Shown here piece after piece: positions 44,307 to 53,770 of a DNA stretch of 64,000 bases (position 1 is its first letter; each line of letters begins with the position of its first letter). Origin of the DNA: Streptomyces spongiicola (GTDB lineage Bacteria > Actinomycetota > Actinomycetes > Streptomycetales > Streptomycetaceae); contig NZ_CP029254.1 in the NCBI RefSeq assembly GCF_003122365.1, positions 6,450,001 through 6,514,000 on the forward strand, written 5' to 3'. The notes under the pieces are model-generated. The model searched no databases and had not been told where the DNA came from. It was given only the letters and a program-made list of their open reading frames with translations. Both the position numbers and the translations under genes were made by a program.

Positions 44307-44615
44307 CTAACGCGGCCGCACACTGCCCCAGTTGTCGGCGCTCATGTGCTCGTCCCGGGCGTGGTTGTCGTGGATGCTCTGGACCAGCCGGCTGTTGTCG
44401 CCGAGGAGCGCGGCCATGGTCCTGGTGGCCTGGTTCCACTCGGCCTGCACCTGGCGGTACATCTCCTGGTCCGCGCCCTCCCAGGAGGCGATGAGCGGCT
44501 TCAGCTGGTCCTCGAGGCTGTTGAGCGTGGCGATGATCGTCTGGGTCTGGTCCTTCAACTCCTCGATGGCGTGGCGGACCTTGGCGTACTGGACATCGAT
44601 GATGCCGTCGGCCAT
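44307..44615 (-). CDS. WXG100 family protein (ESAT-6-like)
   Basis: A 102-residue two-helix protein with the W45-E-G47 turn in IASWEGADQEMY, the diagnostic WXG100 motif at the usual position. The ATG at 44615 follows GAGAGGAGATGCC. Such proteins are secreted as dimers through EccC. The partner is probably the WXG100-like protein encoded 85 bases upstream at 44701-45036. Confidence 0.88.
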   Translation of the reverse strand: MADGIIDVQYAKVRHAIEELKDQTQTIIATLNSLEDQLKPLIASWEGADQEMYRQVQAEWNQATRTMAALLGDNSRLVQSIHDNHARDEHMSADNWGSVRPR

Positions 44616-44700
44616 GGCATCTCCTCTCGGGAAGCCGGGCGTCCGGCCCGGCGGTCTGACACGGCCGCGGCCTCTGGAGGGGAGACCGGAGCCGTGGTGG

Positions 44701-45036
44701 TCAGCGCAGTGCTTCGAAGACGCCCTGGCTGGTCTTGCCGGTGAGGACCTCGGTGAGGTCCTGGTTCTCCTTGGCCAGGCGGTCGGCGGAGGTCATGTTG
44801 TCCTGGAGCGCGTCGACCATCTTGGAGATCTGGACGACGACCCGCTGCGCCTCGTTGTCCCAGCTGCGGAAGAGCCTCTGCAGGGCCTGGCCCTCGTCGC
44901 CGCCGACGCCCGAACGTGCGGCGGTCTCGGCGACGTTGTTCCGGGTCTTCTCGACCTGGCCCCGGGCCGTCTCCAGGGAGGAGACGCCCTCCAGGCCCTT
45001 GGCGTAGTCCGCTTTTCTCGAGCCAGTGTTCGCCAT
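44701..45036 (-). CDS. WXG100-like protein (CFP-10-like), first gene of the substrate operon
   Basis: A 111-residue helix-turn-helix hairpin protein whose turn reads S-W59-D-N61, a variant of W-x-G. The start MANTGSRK at 45036 is preferred, with GAAGGGAATGCGAC upstream; the longer reading to 45126 is unlikely because it would run through the promoter at 45078-45107. It is the first gene of the long minus-strand operon ending in the giant effector. It likely forms a heterodimer with the next WXG100 protein. Confidence 0.8.
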   Translation of the reverse strand: MANTGSRKADYAKGLEGVSSLETARGQVEKTRNNVAETAARSGVGGDEGQALQRLFRSWDNEAQRVVVQISKMVDALQDNMTSADRLAKENQDLTEVLTGKTSQGVFEALR

Positions 45037-45077
45037 GTCGCATTCCCTTCGTTGCGGCGAGTCTTCTCGCGCCGCTG

Positions 45078-45107
45078 AGGCTAATGAGCTTCCTCGGTCA
45101 GGCGCAA
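45078..45107 (-). promoter_or_regulatory. Candidate promoter of the T7SS substrate operon
   Basis: On the minus strand TTGCGC (45102-45107) and TAGCCT (45078-45083) are 18 bases apart, about 42 bases before the ATG at 45036. The form is close to the candidate RiPP promoter at 12595-12624. A TTGACG with less clear -10 lies further upstream near 45142. Confidence 0.45.
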
Positions 45108-45146
45108 CGCCGTCAGGCACATTCACGGCATCACTGAGTATGCGTC

Positions 45147-45167
45147 AACCTGCTTGCGAAACAGGTT
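45147..45167. promoter_or_regulatory. Inverted repeat upstream of the T7SS substrate operon
   Basis: AACCTG (45147-45152) and CAGGTT (45162-45167) form an exact inverted repeat with a 9-base spacer, 40 bases upstream of the candidate -35. A possible activator or repressor site. The stretch 45168-45453 shows no gene. Confidence 0.35.
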
Positions 45168-45453
45168 AGTTCGCCTTGCGTACGGGCCGTGCACCGGCGG
45201 TCTGCACAGTGTCACGGCGCTGGTGGCGCAGGGGTGCGCAGGGTCGCGGAAGCGAAATCCAGGTGGCCTTCATTCCGGCAATGCGGGCGAACCGTCCGGC
45301 TTTTCCGGTGACCCCGGGCGCTGCTATTTGAGCTTCCTCTGAGCTTTTGCTCGTGTCGTGCCGGGATGTTGCGGCCTTCTCCTTGCGGAACGGTGCCGAA
45401 TTCGGCCTGAAGTCTCCCCCGGGTGGAAACCCCCGGTGCAGGGGGTGCGGCGT

Positions 45454-45529
45454 CGCCCGCGGCCCGGACCTTCGCCCGCGGCCCGGACCTTCGCCCGCGG
45501 CCCGGACCTTCGCCCGCGGCCCGGACCTT
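45454..45529. repeat. Four exact 19-bp tandem repeats after eccB
   Basis: CGCCCGCGGCCCGGACCTT occurs four times without change (45454, 45473, 45492, 45511), ending 10 bases from the eccB stop on the minus strand. Each unit contains self-complementary GC stretches. Confidence 0.92.
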
Positions 45530-45538
45530 CGGGCGGGG

Positions 45539-47137
45539 TCAGTCCTGCGCGGTGTTGCGCGCCGCGCCCGACGCCCCCGACGCTCCCGACCCGGCCGTCC
45601 CGCCCACGGTCCCGCTCTTCTCCGGCGGCCCGGCGGCCCGGCAGTCGGGAGCGGTGACCCTGGGCTCAGCGGCGCCGGTCGCTGCGGCCCGGTCCAGGTC
45701 CGCGCCGGTCGGGAGGGCGGCCAGCAGCGGAGCCGGGACGGAGGCGATGTCCCCGGCTCCGTAGCCGAGGGCCTCCAGCGATTCCTTGGCGGAGACCCGG
45801 TACTTCACGCCGTTCTCCGCCACCAGGTAGGTGGTCGCGGCGTGCGCGGAGCCGCTCGCGTGCAGGGCGCGGACCAGGGCTCCGCGGCCGGGCCGCACCA
45901 CCGTGGCGTCCACCGGCGCGCAGGCCGGCTCCATCGGCCCCGGGGTGCCCTCCGGCACCGCGAGCGGGGCGAGCCCGGTCAGCGGGGCCAGCACCGTGCC
46001 GATCGTCGCGCCGCCGTCGTCGCCGTCCACCTGCGCGCAGAGCGCGGTGCCGCGCGGCACGGACTGCGGTACCGGCGGTTCGTCCGGCAGTTCGGGGGAC
46101 TTGGCGGCGCCAGTGTCCGCCACCCCGTGCTCGCGCAGCGCGTCCGCGCCGACCGCGCGGACCTCGGGTGACCGGCCCCGGTAGGCGTGCTTCTGGGTGG
46201 CGGGGTCGCCCAGCACCAGGGCTGCGCCGAGCCGGGTCAGCGGCACCAGGCCGTCCTCGCGCAGCAGGTGGTACGTGCTGTCGCCGCCGGGCACACGTAC
46301 CTCGAACAGCTGGCCGATCCGGCTGGCTTGGCCGCCGAGCGCGGGGCCCCGCCCACCTCGCCCCGGGACCGGGGGAGGCTCCAGGGCGGGGCCGGGTGCC
46401 AGCGCGTCGAGGAAGGCCGCGGAGACCGCTATCGGCTGCCGGGAGCCGTAGCCCAGGGCGTTGCGGGCGTCGGAGTCCTCGTCCAGCGGCAGCCTGCTGC
46501 CCCGCCACACCAGGTACTCGGCACCGTTCGGGCCGCGCACCAGCACGGCCCGGTCGCCGCCGACGCCCCGGGACTCCAGTGGCGCCCCGGCCACCAGGGT
46601 GGTGGTTCCCGGCTCGTCCACTCCGGTGCCGGCCGCGGGGCCCGAGGTGTCGGGCAGCGCGCCCTCGGGGCCCGTGACGCACATGTGCCACGCCCCGCCG
46701 TCGAGTCGGCCCGGTTCGGGCAGGGCGTCCGGGGCGCCGGGGACGCCGATCGCGGAGCCCACCGGGACGTCCCGCAGCGAGGCGGTGCGGACGTCCTCGG
46801 TGGCCAGGTCGGAGCCGCCGACCAGCCGCGCCGAGACGTAGTTGCGCACCGGGTGGAGTACGCCGTCGGTGCCGGTCCACAGGTACCGGGCGCCGGTGTC
46901 GCGGTTGACCACCAGATGCTTCCCGTCCCGCCAGCCGTCGTTCCCGCCGGGGTTCAGCAGGCCGTAGACGGTGGCGCCCGCGCCGATCAGCAGGGTGGCC
47001 AGCACGCCGAAGACCGTGCCTCGGGTGGTGCGCCCGAGCGGGCTCTCCGGGGCGTCCGGGTCGGCCGTCAGCAGGCCCGAACTGAGCCTGCCCATCATGA
47101 ATCCGTGGGCGTGCACCTGGTCGCGCTTGGACTGCAC
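45539..47137 (-). CDS. eccB: Type VII secretion membrane protein EccB
   Basis: A 532-residue EccB. The N-terminus MQSKRDQVHAHGFMMGRLSSGLL and a single membrane helix at about 38-62 (GTVFGVLATLLIGAGATVYGLL) are typical, followed by a large extracytoplasmic domain with EccB repeats (NRDTGARYLW, GPNGAEYLVWRGSR, VAENGVKYRVSAKESLEALGYG). In mycobacteria EccB is part of the ESX membrane core with EccC and EccD. The GTG at 47137 has GAGGAGAGGCC upstream. It follows eccD on the same strand after 164 bases of repeats. Confidence 0.92.
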   Translation of the reverse strand: MQSKRDQVHAHGFMMGRLSSGLLTADPDAPESPLGRTTRGTVFGVLATLLIGAGATVYGLLNPGGNDGWRDGKHLVVNRDTGARYLWTGTDGVLHPVRNYVSARLVGGSDLATEDVRTASLRDVPVGSAIGVPGAPDALPEPGRLDGGAWHMCVTGPEGALPDTSGPAAGTGVDEPGTTTLVAGAPLESRGVGGDRAVLVRGPNGAEYLVWRGSRLPLDEDSDARNALGYGSRQPIAVSAAFLDALAPGPALEPPPVPGRGGRGPALGGQASRIGQLFEVRVPGGDSTYHLLREDGLVPLTRLGAALVLGDPATQKHAYRGRSPEVRAVGADALREHGVADTGAAKSPELPDEPPVPQSVPRGTALCAQVDGDDGGATIGTVLAPLTGLAPLAVPEGTPGPMEPACAPVDATVVRPGRGALVRALHASGSAHAATTYLVAENGVKYRVSAKESLEALGYGAGDIASVPAPLLAALPTGADLDRAAATGAAEPRVTAPDCRAAGPPEKSGTVGGTAGSGASGASGAARNTAQD

Positions 47138-47301
47138 GGCCTCTCCTCACGTGGTACTCGAATTCTGGGTGTACGTGGCGTACGGGGTGTGCGGGGCGTA
47201 CGTGGTGTGCGCGGTGTCTGTGGCGTGCGGTGCGGGGCGTACGGGGTGTCTGTGGCGTGCGGTGCGGGGCGTACAAGGCGTACGGCGTGCGGCTTGGGTG
47301 C
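47138..47301. repeat. GTACGGGGTGT-type repeats between eccD and eccB
   Basis: The short intergenic region is built of imperfect CGTACGGGGTGTGCGG units. A 32-bp unit starting GGTGTCTGTGGCGTGCGG is exactly repeated at 47213 and 47245. Confidence 0.75.
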
Positions 47302-48708
47302 TCAGCCGAAGAGGCCGCGCAGCCAGCCGAAGAGACCCGCCACCCACAGGGCGAGCGGCAGCAGCGCCACGGCGAAGCCGGTGTGCGCCAACTCCGCCGC
47401 ACGGCCCCAGTACGGCAGCAGCCGCCGGCCGGGTACCGTCCAGGCGGCGATCACCAGCCCGGCCGCGGCGGCGAGCAGCACCGCGAACACCGCCACCCGC
47501 CCCTCTCCGTGGCCGTGCGCGGCCCAGGCGCGGGAGAGCAGCAGCAGCCCCCAGACGCCGGGTACGGCCAGCGACATCCGCTGCCCGATGTGCACCAGGC
47601 CGCGGCTGTGCAGGAGCAGCAGCAGACTCAGAGCGAGGGCGGTCAGCACCTCGGGAAGGTCCGGGTCCGCTGTGAGGACGACCAGGGCGGCCGCACCGAC
47701 GGTGCCGGTGGCGGAGAACAGCGCGGTCACCCAGCGCCCCGCCAGCTCGGTGCGCTCGGCGACCTCCTCGCCCGCGTACGGCTCGATCCCCTCCTGGAGC
47801 TGGCCCGCCGAGGACGGCAGCGGAGGCATCCGCATCCCGGCCAGTTTGAAGGCGAGCGGTGCGACCGTGCCGGCGGTGAGCACGATCACCGTCGCCACCA
47901 GCGCGGACGCCGCCGGTGCGGCCAGGCCGCAGTAGCCGATCAGGGCCCCGGTGACCGCAGCCGCCGCCGAGACCACCGCGGTGGCCAGCAGGGCCGGGCC
48001 GCCGACCGCCGTGGCGGCCAGCGCGAGGACCGCGCCACCCGCCCCGGCCGCGCCCGCCGCGACCAGTCGGGCGCCCACCACCCGCGCCGCGTCCGGGCCG
48101 AGCGGGTCACCGCCCGGCAGCAGCCAGCCGGCCAGTGCCAGGCAGGGCGCCACCAGCAGACCGAGCGCCGTCGCGGAGAGGCGCTCGCCGACCGCCCTGC
48201 TGGCCGAGCCCGCGCCCGCCAGCAGCAGCAGCCCGGCCAGGGCCGCGCAGCCGGCCCGGAAGGAGCCGGAACCAGCCGCCCAGGGTCCGGCCACCAGCGC
48301 GACGGCGGTCACCGCGGCCGCGGCCGCGGTGCCCACCAGGAGCCCGCGGGATGCCCCGGGGCTCCAGGTACGCAGCCGGTTGCCCGCGGTTTCGGCTATC
48401 CCGTCCACCAGGTCGTCGAGCCGTGCCTCGGGCAGAGCCTCGGTGTGCGGCCGCAGATAGAGCACGGCGCCGTCGAAGAGCCCGGCACCGGTGAGGGTGG
48501 CCTCCTCGTCGAGCGGCGGGTCGCCCAGCCGTTGCAGCACCCAGCCGGCATGGTCGAGTCCGGACTCCTCGGCCTCCTCGCCGACGTAGCGCAGCAGCGT
48601 GGGCAGGAGATCGGCGACCGGTACGTCGGCGGGGACGGCCAGGTCGACCGACATGTTCGGCGCACGTACGGTCAGGCGGCACAGACCGGCCACCGCGCTG
48701 TCGGTCAT
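47302..48708 (-). CDS. eccD: Type VII secretion integral membrane protein EccD
   Basis: A 468-residue EccD. Residues 1-90 are the ubiquitin-like cytoplasmic domain (CRLTVRAPNMSVDLAVPADVPVADLLPTLL, GDPPLDEEATLTGAGLFDGAVLYL). About 11 membrane helices follow from residue 125. The C-terminus ends in ALWVAGLFGWLRGLFG. The ATG at 48708 has GAAGGAGAACCCG upstream. EccD forms the membrane pore region with EccB and EccC. Its promoter must lie in the divergent region 48709-49477. Confidence 0.92.
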   Translation of the reverse strand: MTDSAVAGLCRLTVRAPNMSVDLAVPADVPVADLLPTLLRYVGEEAEESGLDHAGWVLQRLGDPPLDEEATLTGAGLFDGAVLYLRPHTEALPEARLDDLVDGIAETAGNRLRTWSPGASRGLLVGTAAAAAVTAVALVAGPWAAGSGSFRAGCAALAGLLLLAGAGSASRAVGERLSATALGLLVAPCLALAGWLLPGGDPLGPDAARVVGARLVAAGAAGAGGAVLALAATAVGGPALLATAVVSAAAAVTGALIGYCGLAAPAASALVATVIVLTAGTVAPLAFKLAGMRMPPLPSSAGQLQEGIEPYAGEEVAERTELAGRWVTALFSATGTVGAAALVVLTADPDLPEVLTALALSLLLLLHSRGLVHIGQRMSLAVPGVWGLLLLSRAWAAHGHGEGRVAVFAVLLAAAAGLVIAAWTVPGRRLLPYWGRAAELAHTGFAVALLPLALWVAGLFGWLRGLFG

Positions 48709-49477
48709 CGGGTTCTCCTTCGTGGATGCCCTCGGCTTCAGCCGGGGGAGGGGAACGAAGCTGCTGCGGAGCAGGGCGGGGAAAGCCGGTTCGCCGCCGG
48801 GGTGGACCGGCGTCCACCTCCAACTGCTGTCAGTGCGTCACCAGCTGAACTCTCGTCTTCCGTGGGGACTTCGGCAGGTCGCAGGGCTTGCGGGGGCTTG
48901 TGGGGGCTCGTGGGTTCTTGTGAAGGCTGGTGAAGGCTTGGCGGGACCGCGGCGGGACCGCGGCGGGACTGCGGCGGGACTGCGGCGGGACCGCGCAGGT
49001 CCCCGGCAGGGTCTCGGCATGACTGGGGGCTGGGAGGGGCTCGGGGGGCTCGGGGGTTTTGGCGGAAGGGCGTCCCGGAAGGGGCGGTGCGAAGACCACG
49101 GGGGTGGTGCCGCTCCGAGCGGGAGGTCCGCGGACATCCGCCCCAACCGTCAACCAGCGGGCCCACATGGACAGTTCGCGTTCCGTGAATGCAGACTACT
49201 GCCTGCCCCGATCGGTTCGCGCCGCGGACCGGGCCTCCCCGTCCGCTGTCGGATCAGAGCCGGGGGAGTTCACCGTCCCCGGAAACCCCCGGGACCATCC
49301 ACCGGGTGTCCACCGCACCGTGCGGCACCCGGAAGCAGCCGGATGCCGTAGGGCACCCGGAGAGCGGCGCCCGGTGCGGTGCGGCACCCGGAGAGCGGCG
49401 CGGTGGGTCCTGCTCCCACCGTCTGCGTGGGGATCCGGTGCAAGCAGGGAAACCAGTGATTCCGGAGGTTCTGTTCC
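48709..49477. other. Divergent intergenic region between eccD and eccC
   Basis: No gene was supported in these 769 bases. It holds promoters for eccD (minus) and eccC (plus). Repeats are prominent: a GGCGGGACCGC 11-12 bp unit about five times near 48950-49000, and GGCACCCGGAGAGCGGCG twice near 49350-49400. Confidence 0.6.
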
Positions 49478-52400
49478 TTGAGCGTGGTGCTGTTTCGCCG
49501 ACCGGCCCGCAGGCGCGGACCGGAGATGCCCGAAGGGCAGTTGACCCTCCAGGAGCCACCCGTCCTCGCCGAGACGGTGCCCGACACCTCGGCGATCTGG
49601 ACCTATCTGCCGATGGCGCTGATGTCGGTGTCGATGATGCTGATGTTCCTGCGCCCCGGCGGTGGGAACGGCGTCTTCATGTACCTGGCGATGGGCGTCA
49701 TGGCGCTCTCCGCCGCGGCCATGCTGTTCGGGCAGCTGATGCGCCGTGCCAGCGAGCGCAAGCAGCGTCTGAAGGGCGAACGCCGCGACTACCTGCGCTA
49801 TCTGGCGCAGACCCGCAAGCGGGTGCGCGCCACCATCGCGGAGCAGCAGCGGGCGCTCGCCTGGCGCCACCCGGAGCCCGCCTCGCTCCGCGCACTGGCC
49901 CGCACCTCGCGGCTGTGGGAACGCCGCCCCGACGACGAGGACTTCGGCGAGATCCGCCTCGCGGTCGGCGAGCAGCAGCTCGCGCTCACCCTGAACCCGG
50001 TCTCCACCCGCCCGGTGGAGGACCTCGAACCGCTCTGCGCACACGCGCTGCGCCGCTTCGTCCGCGCCTACTCCACGATTCCCGACCAGCCGCTCGGTCT
50101 CTATCTGCGGTCCTCGGCCCGGATCCTGCTGCGCGCCGAGGAGGCCCCGGGGGAGGAGCCCGACGGGCCTCCCGGGTCCTCCGGGTCCTCCGGGTCGTCC
50201 GGTACCTCCTCCGGGTCCTCCGGGTCGTCCGGTTCCTCCTCCGGGTCGTCCGGGTCGTCCGGGCACCCGGGGCCCGGCGCCCCGTCGTCCGCACGGGGCG
50301 GCGGCGGGGGTGCCGACCCGGCCGGCGAACCCGGCGCCGACCCGGTCCGCGCCCTGGTGCGGGCCGCCCTCGGCCAGCTCGCGGTGTTCCACGCGCCCGA
50401 GGAACTCTGGCTCGCGCTCTGCGTGAGCGACGAGCGGCGGCCCGACTGGGAGTGGGCCAAGTGGCTGCCGCACACGCTGCATCCGTACGAGGAGGACGGC
50501 GCGGGCCGGGTCCGCCGGATCACCGCCGACCCGACCGAGCTGGACGACCTGCTCGGCGCGGAGTTCGCCGAGCGCCCCGGCTTCGACCCGGACGCCCGCC
50601 CCGGCCGCGACGAGCCGTACACCGTCGTGGTCCTGGACGGGGTCAACGTCCCCGAGGGCCACCGCTGGGAGGGGCACGGCTACCGCAACGCCGTGGTCCT
50701 CGACGTCTCCGGCGCGCTGCGCTGGCGCCCCGGCCGCAACACGCTGCGGCTGTCCGTGGGGGAGGACCGGGTGAGCCTGGTGCGTACCGACCGCAGCCGC
50801 AAGGAGCGCTCGGTGCCGCTCGGCCGACCGGACCGGCTCGGCAGGCTCGGCGCCGAGTCACTGGCCCGGCTGCTCACACCGCGCCGGATGGGCCTGGGCA
50901 CCGACATCGCGCAGCCGCTGGACTCCGATGTCGAACTGACCGCCCTGCTCGGCATCCCCGACCTGCACCGCCACGAACCGGCCGCACTCTTCGCCCGGCA
51001 CACCGGGGCAGCCCGGCTGCGGGTTCCGATCGCGGTCGGCGCCGACGGCCGCCCGGTGGAACTCGACATCAAGGAGTCCGCACAGGGAGGCATGGGCCCG
51101 CACGGCATGCTCATCGGCGCCACCGGCTCCGGCAAGAGCGAACTCCTGCGCACCCTCGTCCTCGGCCTCGCCCTCACCAACTCCTCCGAGACCCTCAACT
51201 TCGTCCTGGTCGACTTCAAGGGCGGCGCCACCTTCCTCGGTCTGGAGGAGCTTCCGCACACCTCCGCCGTCATCACCAACCTCGCCGACGAGGCCGCCCT
51301 GGTGGAACGCATGCAGGACGCCCTGCACGGCGAACTCATACGGCGCCAGGAACTGCTGCGCGCCCGCGGGAACTACACCTCGGCCCAGGAATACGAGCGG
51401 GCCCGCGCCGCCGGCGCGGAACTCACCCCGCTGCCGAGCCTGTTCGTGGTCGTCGACGAGTTCAGTGAACTGCTGTCCGCGCACCGGGAGTTCATGGAGC
51501 TATTCGTGATGATCGGCCGCCTGGGACGCTCCCTCGGGGTCCATCTGCTGCTCGCCTCCCAGCGCCTCGACGAGGGCCGTATGCACCAGCTGGAGAGCCA
51601 TCTGTCGTACCGCATCGGCCTGCGCACCTTCTCCGCCATGGAGAGCCGGGGAGTCCTCGGCGTACCGGACGCCTACGAGCTCCCGGCGCAGCCCGGCAGC
51701 GGCTATCTGAAGTCCGGTGTGGAGTCGCTGACCCGGTTCCGCGCCGCGTACTCCTCGGGCGCCTACCGGCGCCGCACCGGCGCCGTGGTGCAGGCCCGGG
51801 TGGCCGGCCAGGTGGTGCCGTTCTCCAGCGGCTGGGTGGTGCCGCGCGCGCTCGACCCCTCACCGGAGCCGGAGTCGGAGGGCGAGGAGAACGGTGACGA
51901 GGAGACCCTGCTCGAGGTGGCCCTGGAACGGTTGCGGGACTCCGGTCCCGCCGCCCACCAGGTGTGGCTGCCGCCGCTGGAAGAACCGTCCCCGCTGGAC
52001 GCACTGCTGCCCGGCACGGCCCCCGACCCCGAGCGCGGCCTCACCGCCGCCGGCTGGCCCGGGAACGGCAGACTGCGGGTCCCCGTCGGCCTGGTGGACA
52101 AGCCCTTCGAGCAGCGCCGCGACCCGCTCGTCGTGGACCTCTCAGGCGCGGGCGGCCACATCGCCGTCGCCGGCGGGTCGCAGAGCGGCAAGTCCACCCT
52201 GACCCGGACACTGATCGCCGCCCTCGCCCTCACCCACACCCCCGAGGAGGTCCAGTTCTACTGCCTGGACTTCGGCGGCGGCGGCCTCTCCCAGCTGGCC
52301 GGGCTTCCCCATGTCGGCGGCGTCGCCGCGCGCCTCAACCCGGAGCGGGTGCACCGGGCCGTCGCCGAGGTGATGGGGCTCCTCGCCCGCCGCGAGCAGT

Positions 52401-53659
52401 TCTTCGTGGACCACACCCTCGACTCCATGCAGTCCTACCGTCGGCGCAGGGCGGCCGGGGAGTTCCCCGACGAGCCCTTCGGCGACGTGTTCATGGTGGT
52501 CGACGGCTGGTCCACGGTCCGCCAGGACTACGACGAGCTGGTTCCGAAGTTCAACGAACTCGCCGCCCGCGGCCTCAACTACGGGATCCATCTGCTCGTC
52601 ACCACCACCCGCTGGGTGGAACTGTCCGCCCAGGTCCGCGACCAGTCCGCCACCCGCCTGGAGCTGCGGATGGGCGACCCGATGGACTCCGAGATCGACA
52701 CCCGCAAGGCCCGCTCGGTGCCGCGCAGCGGCGGCCGGGGCATCACCGCCGACAGCAGGATGCACTTCCTCGCCGGCCTGCCCCGCCTGGACGGCAGCGG
52801 CTCTCTCGACGACCTCGGCGACGGAGTCGCCCATCTGGTCGCCGAGATCTCCCGGCACTGGTCCGGCCCGGCCGCCCCGCAGGTCCGGATGCTCCCGCAC
52901 CGGCTCCCGCTCGCCGAACTCCCCGCACCCGAGCCGACCGAGGGCGGGGGCATGCGCTTCCCACTCGGTATCGACCAGGAAGCCCTGGAACCGGTCTGGC
53001 ACGACTTCAGCCGCACCCCGCACCTGATCGTGGTCGGCGACGCGGAGAGCGGCAAGACCAACCTGCTGCGCCGCGTCACCCGGGCCGTCACCGACCGCTA
53101 CACCCCGAACGAGGCGAAGATCATCGCGGTGGACTACCGCCGCACCCTGGTGGACGCCATTCCGGAGGAGTACCGCATCGGGCACGTCATCTCCCTCGAC
53201 AAGCTCGGGGAGACCGTCGACGGAGCGGCGCGGGCGATGAAGGGCCGCGTCCCGGGCGCGGAGATCGCCCCCGCCCGCATGCGCCGGTGCGACTGGTGGA
53301 CCGGCCCCCGTCTGTTCGTCCTGGTCGACGACTACGACATGGTCTCCGGCGGTTCCTTCCAGAGCCCGTTCGAGCCGCTCTTCGAGCATCTGACCCTCGG
53401 CTTCGAGGTGGGCCTGCACCTCGTCGTCGCGCGCACCGCGCTGGGCGCCGGCCGCGCCCTCGGCGACGCACTGATCCGCCGGCTCGACGAGGCCAACAAC
53501 CCCGCCGTACTCCTCTCCTGCCCGCCCACCGAGGGCCGCCTCTTCGGCGACACCAAGCCCCTCAGCCTGCCCCCGGGCCGGGCACTCCACATCGCCCGCC
53601 GCCGGGCGCGGCTGTTCCAGACGGCGCTGGTGGAGGAGAACCAGGAGCAGGGGAGCTGA
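49478..53659 (+). CDS. eccC: Type VII secretion motor ATPase EccC (fused EccCa/EccCb)
   Basis: A 1393-residue FtsK/SpoIIIE ATPase. Two membrane helices lie at about 40-95 (WTYLPMALMSVSMMLMFL, VFMYLAMGVMALSAAAMLFG). Three ATPase domains follow, with Walker A at 547-554 (GATGSGKS, K553), 899 onward (GGSQSGKS, K905) and 1187 onward (GDAESGKT, K1193). Domain 1 has the Walker B-like LFVVVDEFSEL. A Ser/Gly run (GSSGSSGTSSGSSG) near 230-262 is an in-frame expansion between membrane and motor regions. The TTG at 49478 is the likely start: GGAGG is 10 bases upstream and MSVVLFRRPAR aligns with other EccC N-termini. EccC recognises WXG100 substrates. Confidence 0.93.
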   Translation: MSVVLFRRPARRRGPEMPEGQLTLQEPPVLAETVPDTSAIWTYLPMALMSVSMMLMFLRPGGGNGVFMYLAMGVMALSAAAMLFGQLMRRASERKQRLKGERRDYLRYLAQTRKRVRATIAEQQRALAWRHPEPASLRALARTSRLWERRPDDEDFGEIRLAVGEQQLALTLNPVSTRPVEDLEPLCAHALRRFVRAYSTIPDQPLGLYLRSSARILLRAEEAPGEEPDGPPGSSGSSGSSGTSSGSSGSSGSSSGSSGSSGHPGPGAPSSARGGGGGADPAGEPGADPVRALVRAALGQLAVFHAPEELWLALCVSDERRPDWEWAKWLPHTLHPYEEDGAGRVRRITADPTELDDLLGAEFAERPGFDPDARPGRDEPYTVVVLDGVNVPEGHRWEGHGYRNAVVLDVSGALRWRPGRNTLRLSVGEDRVSLVRTDRSRKERSVPLGRPDRLGRLGAESLARLLTPRRMGLGTDIAQPLDSDVELTALLGIPDLHRHEPAALFARHTGAARLRVPIAVGADGRPVELDIKESAQGGMGPHGMLIGATGSGKSELLRTLVLGLALTNSSETLNFVLVDFKGGATFLGLEELPHTSAVITNLADEAALVERMQDALHGELIRRQELLRARGNYTSAQEYERARAAGAELTPLPSLFVVVDEFSELLSAHREFMELFVMIGRLGRSLGVHLLLASQRLDEGRMHQLESHLSYRIGLRTFSAMESRGVLGVPDAYELPAQPGSGYLKSGVESLTRFRAAYSSGAYRRRTGAVVQARVAGQVVPFSSGWVVPRALDPSPEPESEGEENGDEETLLEVALERLRDSGPAAHQVWLPPLEEPSPLDALLPGTAPDPERGLTAAGWPGNGRLRVPVGLVDKPFEQRRDPLVVDLSGAGGHIAVAGGSQSGKSTLTRTLIAALALTHTPEEVQFYCLDFGGGGLSQLAGLPHVGGVAARLNPERVHRAVAEVMGLLARREQFFVDHTLDSMQSYRRRRAAGEFPDEPFGDVFMVVDGWSTVRQDYDELVPKFNELAARGLNYGIHLLVTTTRWVELSAQVRDQSATRLELRMGDPMDSEIDTRKARSVPRSGGRGITADSRMHFLAGLPRLDGSGSLDDLGDGVAHLVAEISRHWSGPAAPQVRMLPHRLPLAELPAPEPTEGGGMRFPLGIDQEALEPVWHDFSRTPHLIVVGDAESGKTNLLRRVTRAVTDRYTPNEAKIIAVDYRRTLVDAIPEEYRIGHVISLDKLGETVDGAARAMKGRVPGAEIAPARMRRCDWWTGPRLFVLVDDYDMVSGGSFQSPFEPLFEHLTLGFEVGLHLVVARTALGAGRALGDALIRRLDEANNPAVLLSCPPTEGRLFGDTKPLSLPPGRALHIARRRARLFQTALVEENQEQGS

Positions 53660-53770
53660 GCGGGCCCGGGGTGGGTCCGGCGGGGCGGAGCGGGCGGGGT
53701 GGAGCGGGCGGCGGCCGTGTTCGGCGCGCTGGAGGTCGTCCGTGCCGGCGCCGTTCTCGGCACTTCGCCG

